Shown here: in pieces, positions 60,561 to 64,000 of the stretch
Layout: the number at the start of each line of letters is the position of its first letter
How positions within the stretch are numbered: position 1 is the stretch's first letter
DNA from: Psychromonas sp030397575
GTDB taxonomy: Bacteria; Pseudomonadota; Gammaproteobacteria; Enterobacterales; Psychromonadaceae
Assembly: GCF_046250175.1 (NCBI RefSeq)
Contig: NZ_CP176468.1
Strand: one strand, 5' to 3'
Length of the DNA: 64,000 nucleotides
Notes under the pieces: generated by a model
What the model was told of the DNA's origin: nothing
Databases searched by the model: none
What the model saw: the letters and a program-made list of their open reading frames with translations, nothing else
Translations under genes and position numbers: made by a program

Positions 60561-61016
60561 CGCAAACAAGGACGTAGACGATTAATAGGATGTTAATCAG
60601 CAAACGGAAAGCAGGAAACAACAGGATGTTGTTATTAGGTAAATAAGGAATATTTATCTAGTCAGGATGACAAAAGGACACTTCAGGATTGAAGTTAGAT
60701 AAGCAGGAAGTTTATCGTTAAGGAAAAGCAAGGACGAATTACAGGATGTACAAGGACACCTTCCAAGGATAGGGAGCAGTTAATAAGCAGGATGTTTATT
60801 AAATAAGGATGTGTCACGGAAGAAACCAGCAGGATGTTGGATTGATAAGCAGGATGTTTATCGTATAAGGATGTAATACAAGGAAGGCGCCCAAAGGATT
60901 TGGGAAGGGGATGCCTAGTATGGCAATAGTCAAAAGGATGTTTTGCATGGAGCAACTTCTATCACGGACTAGATAGTGAGACTAAATTAGGGCAGCTTCG
61001 GCTGCCCTTTCCTATT
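60561..61016 (+). ncRNA. csrB: CsrB-family regulatory RNA (sponge of CsrA)
   Basis: About 455 bases with roughly thirty GGA motifs on the plus strand, six of them as CAGGATG. Many are held in the loops of short hairpins: AACAACAGGATGTTGTT, GATAAGCAGGATGTTTATC, AATAAGCAGGATGTTTATT, CTTCAGGATTGAAG, CCAAAGGATTTGG. The end is an intrinsic terminator AGGGCAGC-TTCG-GCTGCCCT followed by T-rich sequence. This is the known form of CsrB/CsrC RNAs, which bind many copies of the translational regulator CsrA and release its target mRNAs. The start is set from the TACTAT box; ends are approximate. A minus-strand ORF across it is a chance frame. Confidence 0.93.
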
Positions 61017-61018
61017 TC
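60989..61018 (+). terminator. Terminator of csrB
   Basis: Perfect 8-bp stem AGGGCAGC with a UUCG tetraloop, followed by TTTCCTATTT. Confidence 0.9.
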
Positions 61019-61138
61019 TGAACCTAAAATATTTTGCTAAATTCCTAGCATTTTAATTAAGCTATTTAATTGCTAACTCTGCCATTGATTATTACCTTAT
61101 CAAAACGTACCCTGAATTATTTTTTATAGGTGCGTATT

Positions 61139-61792
61139 ATGGCTACTTTCTATGCTGTCGAGATCCCTTTTAATTATCGTCATACTTGCTGGTTTTGTGG
61201 TGAGCCTAGTGATAAAAAAGTAAAATTTCCAGCCTATGAATATGAAACTAATATTTTAGATCATTTACCTTTAACTTTACCTAGCTGTAAAGAATGCTCA
61301 AGTATTGTTAAGCGATCCGCTTTTACCTCTATTTACCATTATCGAGATGCGATTAAAAAAGCATTAACTAAAAAACATCAAAAAGTTTTAAGTATTGGCT
61401 CTAATTGGACCAAGAAAGAGTTAGAAGAGTCTGAATTAGAGGGCAGTGCTTTTGAAGGTTTTAAGCGCAGTGCTTGGCCCATGTTTGAATTGATGCAAGG
61501 CAGAATAAACTATCAAGGTTGGCCGTTAGTTATAAATAATGAATTGTTGGTTATAGATAGTGAAAATGATAGTTTTGAATTCGATGGTGTTATTTATGTA
61601 TCATTAGATGATGCTGTCTCACATGTAGTGAAAACCTTTTTCTTAGATGAAGCACTATTTACCCGCGTATTGAGTGTGTTAGGGAAAAATAAATTTAGTC
61701 AGGCGATACGTTTATGTCGTTTATATCCAAACTTAACAGCAAGTAGCCGAGAAGAGGTATTTTTAGAGATTCTAGATAGCATTGGGCTGTAA
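61139..61792 (+). CDS. Hypothetical protein with two CxxC pairs
   Basis: About 217 residues from the ATG at 61139 (a GTG at 61130 is possible). Near the N-terminus CWFCGEP and, 35 residues later, LPSCKEC form a probable zinc ribbon (about 17-55). The rest is alpha/beta and acidic with FDGVIYVSLDDAVSHVVKTFF. I do not recognise the family. The zinc pair suggests nucleic-acid or protein binding. It lies 120 bases after csrB and is probably separately transcribed. Confidence 0.6.
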   Translation: MATFYAVEIPFNYRHTCWFCGEPSDKKVKFPAYEYETNILDHLPLTLPSCKECSSIVKRSAFTSIYHYRDAIKKALTKKHQKVLSIGSNWTKKELEESELEGSAFEGFKRSAWPMFELMQGRINYQGWPLVINNELLVIDSENDSFEFDGVIYVSLDDAVSHVVKTFFLDEALFTRVLSVLGKNKFSQAIRLCRLYPNLTASSREEVFLEILDSIGL

Positions 61793-61896
61793 TATTCATC
61801 ATGTTAAGTAACAGATCTATTTTTTGCGTAACATTTAGTTCTGTTATGTAATCTAATAATTAGGTTAAGCTTGTTTTTAGAAATTAAGGGAAGTAA

Positions 61897-62079
61897 ATGA
61901 CTGAAATAAAAGATAAATCAGAATCTGATAAAAAGAATACTGAAGAAGAAAAGCAAGCATGGTTAGATTCGGTACATTTTGGCAGTTGCTGTAGTGACCC
62001 GTTGCCAAGCGATGATGAGTCTAAACAATTTAAGTCTTGCTCTACGGATACTAATAAAGCCAAGCAAGATAATAATTAA
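61897..62079 (+). CDS. Small acidic hypothetical protein
   Basis: A 60-residue, very charged protein with GSCCSDPLPSDDESKQFKSC in its centre; the cysteine cluster could bind metal. AAGGGAAG lies at correct distance before the ATG, and a terminator follows 40 bases after the stop, which supports real expression. No family recognised. Confidence 0.5.
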   Translation: MTEIKDKSESDKKNTEEEKQAWLDSVHFGSCCSDPLPSDDESKQFKSCSTDTNKAKQDNN

Positions 62080-62118
62080 CGCTATAAAACTATTTAAATG
62101 GATGAGCAATAATATTAA

Positions 62119-62150
62119 AAAGCCTAATAATCGCATGATTATTAGGCTTT
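62119..62150. terminator. Bidirectional terminator
   Basis: A perfect 14-bp stem AAAGCCTAATAATC with a GCAT loop. Flanks are T-rich in one direction and A-rich in the other, suited to convergent genes on both sides. Confidence 0.9.
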
Positions 62151-62173
62151 AATTATTCTAGTTTTTAAAAATA

Positions 62174-62734
62174 CTAGTTAGTTTTTTTGTTACGACGAGC
62201 GAAACCAAAACCTAATAAGCATAAACCTAGTAATGCTGCTCCAGCTGGTGCTGGTACCGCTGTTGAAGAGAAAGAAACTCCACCGTTAATGTACTGTCCT
62301 GTAATACTCCATGCGCCAGCAGTTAGGTCTAATGATGGGTCACTGCTTTCAATGTAACCTGTTCCTGAAATTGCGCCTATCAACATATTATTAACATCTA
62401 GTAAAAGGTCAATCGTAAAGTCCGTTACTGTGAATGTAAAGCTTCCTGCGGTCCATAAAGTATAAGGTAGTGTGTTATTGGTTGCTGAGTAATCATAGAA
62501 TGTTGCTGCAGCATCTTCTAAACCATCAAAACTGCCTGTCACTAATTCATCAAGTCCACTTACTTCTACACCCGAAAATACGATGCCAGTAATAAGAGGG
62601 TATGAACCATCTACTGCTGCATTACCTTCAAAGCTGATGGTACCTTCAATGGTTGTTGCATTTGCTGAGCCAATACTTAACATAAGCAGTATTGCGCTAG
62701 TGAGTAATGCTAAAAATTTATTCATTTTATTCAT
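62174..62734 (-). CDS. Exported protein with PEP-CTERM-type sorting signal
   Basis: About 186 residues from the ATG at 62734, chosen for AAAAAGGAG upstream; a longer frame exists but lacks a ribosome site. There is an N-terminal signal peptide (FLALLTSAILLMLSIGSANA) and a C-terminal VPAPAGAALLGLCLLGFGFARRNKK: a short Pro motif, a hydrophobic helix and a basic end, the pattern of PEP-CTERM proteins cleaved by exosortase. The middle is rich in Gly, Thr, Ser and Asp and beta-like. Function unknown; probably a surface or matrix protein. No exosortase gene in the window. Confidence 0.8.
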   Translation of the reverse strand: MNKMNKFLALLTSAILLMLSIGSANATTIEGTISFEGNAAVDGSYPLITGIVFSGVEVSGLDELVTGSFDGLEDAAATFYDYSATNNTLPYTLWTAGSFTFTVTDFTIDLLLDVNNMLIGAISGTGYIESSDPSLDLTAGAWSITGQYINGGVSFSSTAVPAPAGAALLGLCLLGFGFARRNKKTN

Positions 62735-63216
62735 TTTATTCTCCTTTTTATTGATGGATAATCCCACGAATAAAGATAGAGCATATTTTATTCCATAAAT
62801 TAAATTCAATTTAAAATCAATTATTTACATTATTTAAATGATCTTTATTTTATTTATATTTTTTGTTTTGTAAGGTATTTCAACATTTTGTATTTCGAAT
62901 AGTATTTGAGGTGCCAAGTTACTTAATTTTGTTATATGTAAATAGTTTTCTTTTTTATTTTTAAGTGATTGTTTTTATTACATGAACCGTTCTTAACTAA
63001 GTATGGCTTTTATAATTACTTACTAATTTGTAAGTAATTGTTTCCATATAGATATATTGTAAATTTTATCGATATCCCATTATAGATATATCGAACAAGT
63101 TACTATTACTATGGCATCGATTGGCTATTCGTAGTGATAGCCTCAATTTAATCAAACCGGACGGTAATTAGTATAAAATGCGCAGGTATAAATAAAGAGA
63201 AATACTGGAATAGGCA
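62735..63216. other. Intergenic region upstream of the PEP-CTERM and methyltransferase genes
   Basis: About 480 strongly AT-rich bases between divergent genes. It must hold two promoters; I see only short AT-rich dyads such as near 63050-63095 (TATCGAT and TATAGATATA) and no ORF. Confidence 0.45.
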
Positions 63217-64000
63217 ATGCTCAGCGATCGGTTTGATAAAATAGATAAGTATTTAGCACAATTAAAGGGCTACTGGCATTACAGTGCTTTCTCATTAGAT
63301 GGCTACCCTGCGTTTAATGATAATAACGAGCTCATTGATTTTTTGGAGTCGATTAACCAAGAAGAATTATTGCTATACCAAAACAATCCGGGTTTATTAC
63401 ACCCTTTTTTAAAGGCGTTTATTCCTGACTTATTGGATATCAATGATCCTTTATTCCAAGTTGAGGATATTACGACTAAATTGCTTAGCAGTAATATTCC
63501 ATTTTGGTTTCAAAAGGGAATAAAAGGTAGGAAATGGACACAAATAGATCAATTTTCTGAACACATAGATGATCAATTACCAGTATTGGAGTGGTGCGCA
63601 GGTAAAGGGCATTTAGGGCGTTTGATTCATTATAAACAGCATAGCTCTATTAGTGCCGTGGAATGGAATATTGACCTTTGTATACAGGGGAGAGATATTG
63701 CGAAACAGTATGCCATCCCACAAACATTCCATCATGCAAATGTATTATTGGGTGAAGCTGATTCGTTGCTTAAACCTGCTCAACATGTTGTTGCACTTCA
63801 TGCCTGTGGAGATTTACATAGCCATTTAATTAACGTTGCAGGGCAATGCGGAACAGCAAAGCTAACTATTAGTCCTTGCTGTTATCATTTAATGGAAGAT
63901 CAGTATTATCAAGCTCATTCTCATCATGCTTTACACACTAGTCACTTATTATCTGAGGTTAAGTTATCTAAGCAAGACTTAAAACTGGCCGTTTCTCAAC
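63217..64000 (+). CDS. SAM-dependent methyltransferase, C-terminus cut by window edge
   Basis: The plus strand is open from the ATG at 63217 to the window end, giving 261 residues. An N-terminal helical region (about 1-120) precedes a methyltransferase fold: LEWCAGKGHLGRLI is the SAM-binding motif I, AVEWNIDLC the acidic strand-2 motif, HVVALHACGDLHSHLI a motif-IV-like region and SPCCYHLM follows. The HACGDL..SPCCYH order is that of the methyltransferase-32/TRM13-like group, which modify RNA or proteins. Target unknown. Confidence 0.82.
   Translation, partial: MLSDRFDKIDKYLAQLKGYWHYSAFSLDGYPAFNDNNELIDFLESINQEELLLYQNNPGLLHPFLKAFIPDLLDINDPLFQVEDITTKLLSSNIPFWFQKGIKGRKWTQIDQFSEHIDDQLPVLEWCAGKGHLGRLIHYKQHSSISAVEWNIDLCIQGRDIAKQYAIPQTFHHANVLLGEADSLLKPAQHVVALHACGDLHSHLINVAGQCGTAKLTISPCCYHLMEDQYYQAHSHHALHTSHLLSEVKLSKQDLKLAVSQ

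Noticed and set aside
60695..60955. Minus-strand open frame of 86 codons across the csrB region
   Set aside because: It is the complement of the GGA-rich RNA, has no ribosome site and gives a low-complexity translation.
60570..60975. Spaced AGGATG repeats looking like a degenerate CRISPR or tandem repeat
   Set aside because: The units are short, irregularly spaced, lie in small hairpin loops and end in a terminator, as in CsrB RNA; no spacers or cas genes.

Overview
The window looks like chromosomal DNA of a marine gammaproteobacterium of the Psychromonas/Alteromonadales type. I infer this from the AT-rich sequence, the Gram-negative gene set (TrhO, Blc-type lipocalin, PutP, DapB, Cti, YicC, PoxB, CsrB RNA), the gammaproteobacterial families DUF2860, DUF2956 and DUF3820, and a periplasmic PL7 alginate lyase that points to life near brown algae. 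No rRNA, tRNA, phage or CRISPR locus was found. Genes at both edges are cut: an MHYT membrane protein on the left and a methyltransferase on the right.

Layout. 0-10 kb: trhO, an AraC regulator, a lipocalin, a HAD phosphatase, an EamA exporter divergent from a MocR regulator, small conserved proteins and putP. 10.3-14.2 kb: one tight operon of a secreted YHS protein, a DoxX-like membrane protein, two different ATP-grasp ligases and an MFS transporter; this is the best candidate here for an undescribed pathway. 14.2-20.6 kb: dapB with DUF2956 and DUF1289 (the last with a possible programmed frameshift), the cis/trans fatty acid isomerase, an HDOD protein and yicC. 20.6-29.5 kb: a MITE-like repeat, then a TetR/RutR-type regulator and a seven-gene transport module plus flavin oxidase that looks like uptake and breakdown of a nitrogen heterocycle or cyclic amide, preceded by a perfect palindrome with 14-bp arms.

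30-37 kb: a decayed TonB-dependent receptor fragment, then a cellobiose-type PTS (IIB, IIC, IIA), two GH1 6-phospho-beta-glucosidases and a LacI regulator, with the same 14-bp operator core at both ends. 37-41 kb: a codB-pucR-codA operon whose CodA has natural changes at substrate-pocket positions. 41-50 kb: sulfotransferase, PoxB, an MFS transporter with a long acidic repeat tail, the alginate lyase and a MATE pump, with several copies of a TACCAAT-ended repeat. 50-60 kb: DsbA/FrnE protein, a solute-binding protein paired with a GGDEF/EAL protein, a Tat-exported class V aminotransferase-like enzyme, a GreA/GreB-like factor, a degenerate HD-GYP receptor and a Na+/H+ antiporter. 60.5-61.0 kb: a clear CsrB-type regulatory RNA with about thirty GGA motifs. 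61-64 kb: two hypothetical proteins, a PEP-CTERM-type exported protein and the cut methyltransferase.

Functional themes are scavenging of plant or algal sugars (PTS beta-glucosides, alginate), salvage of nitrogen heterocycles (two CodA-type amidohydrolases with separate transporters and regulators), and post-transcriptional or second-messenger control (CsrB, GGDEF/EAL, degenerate HD-GYP, HDOD). All family calls are made by reading motifs; no database search was run.
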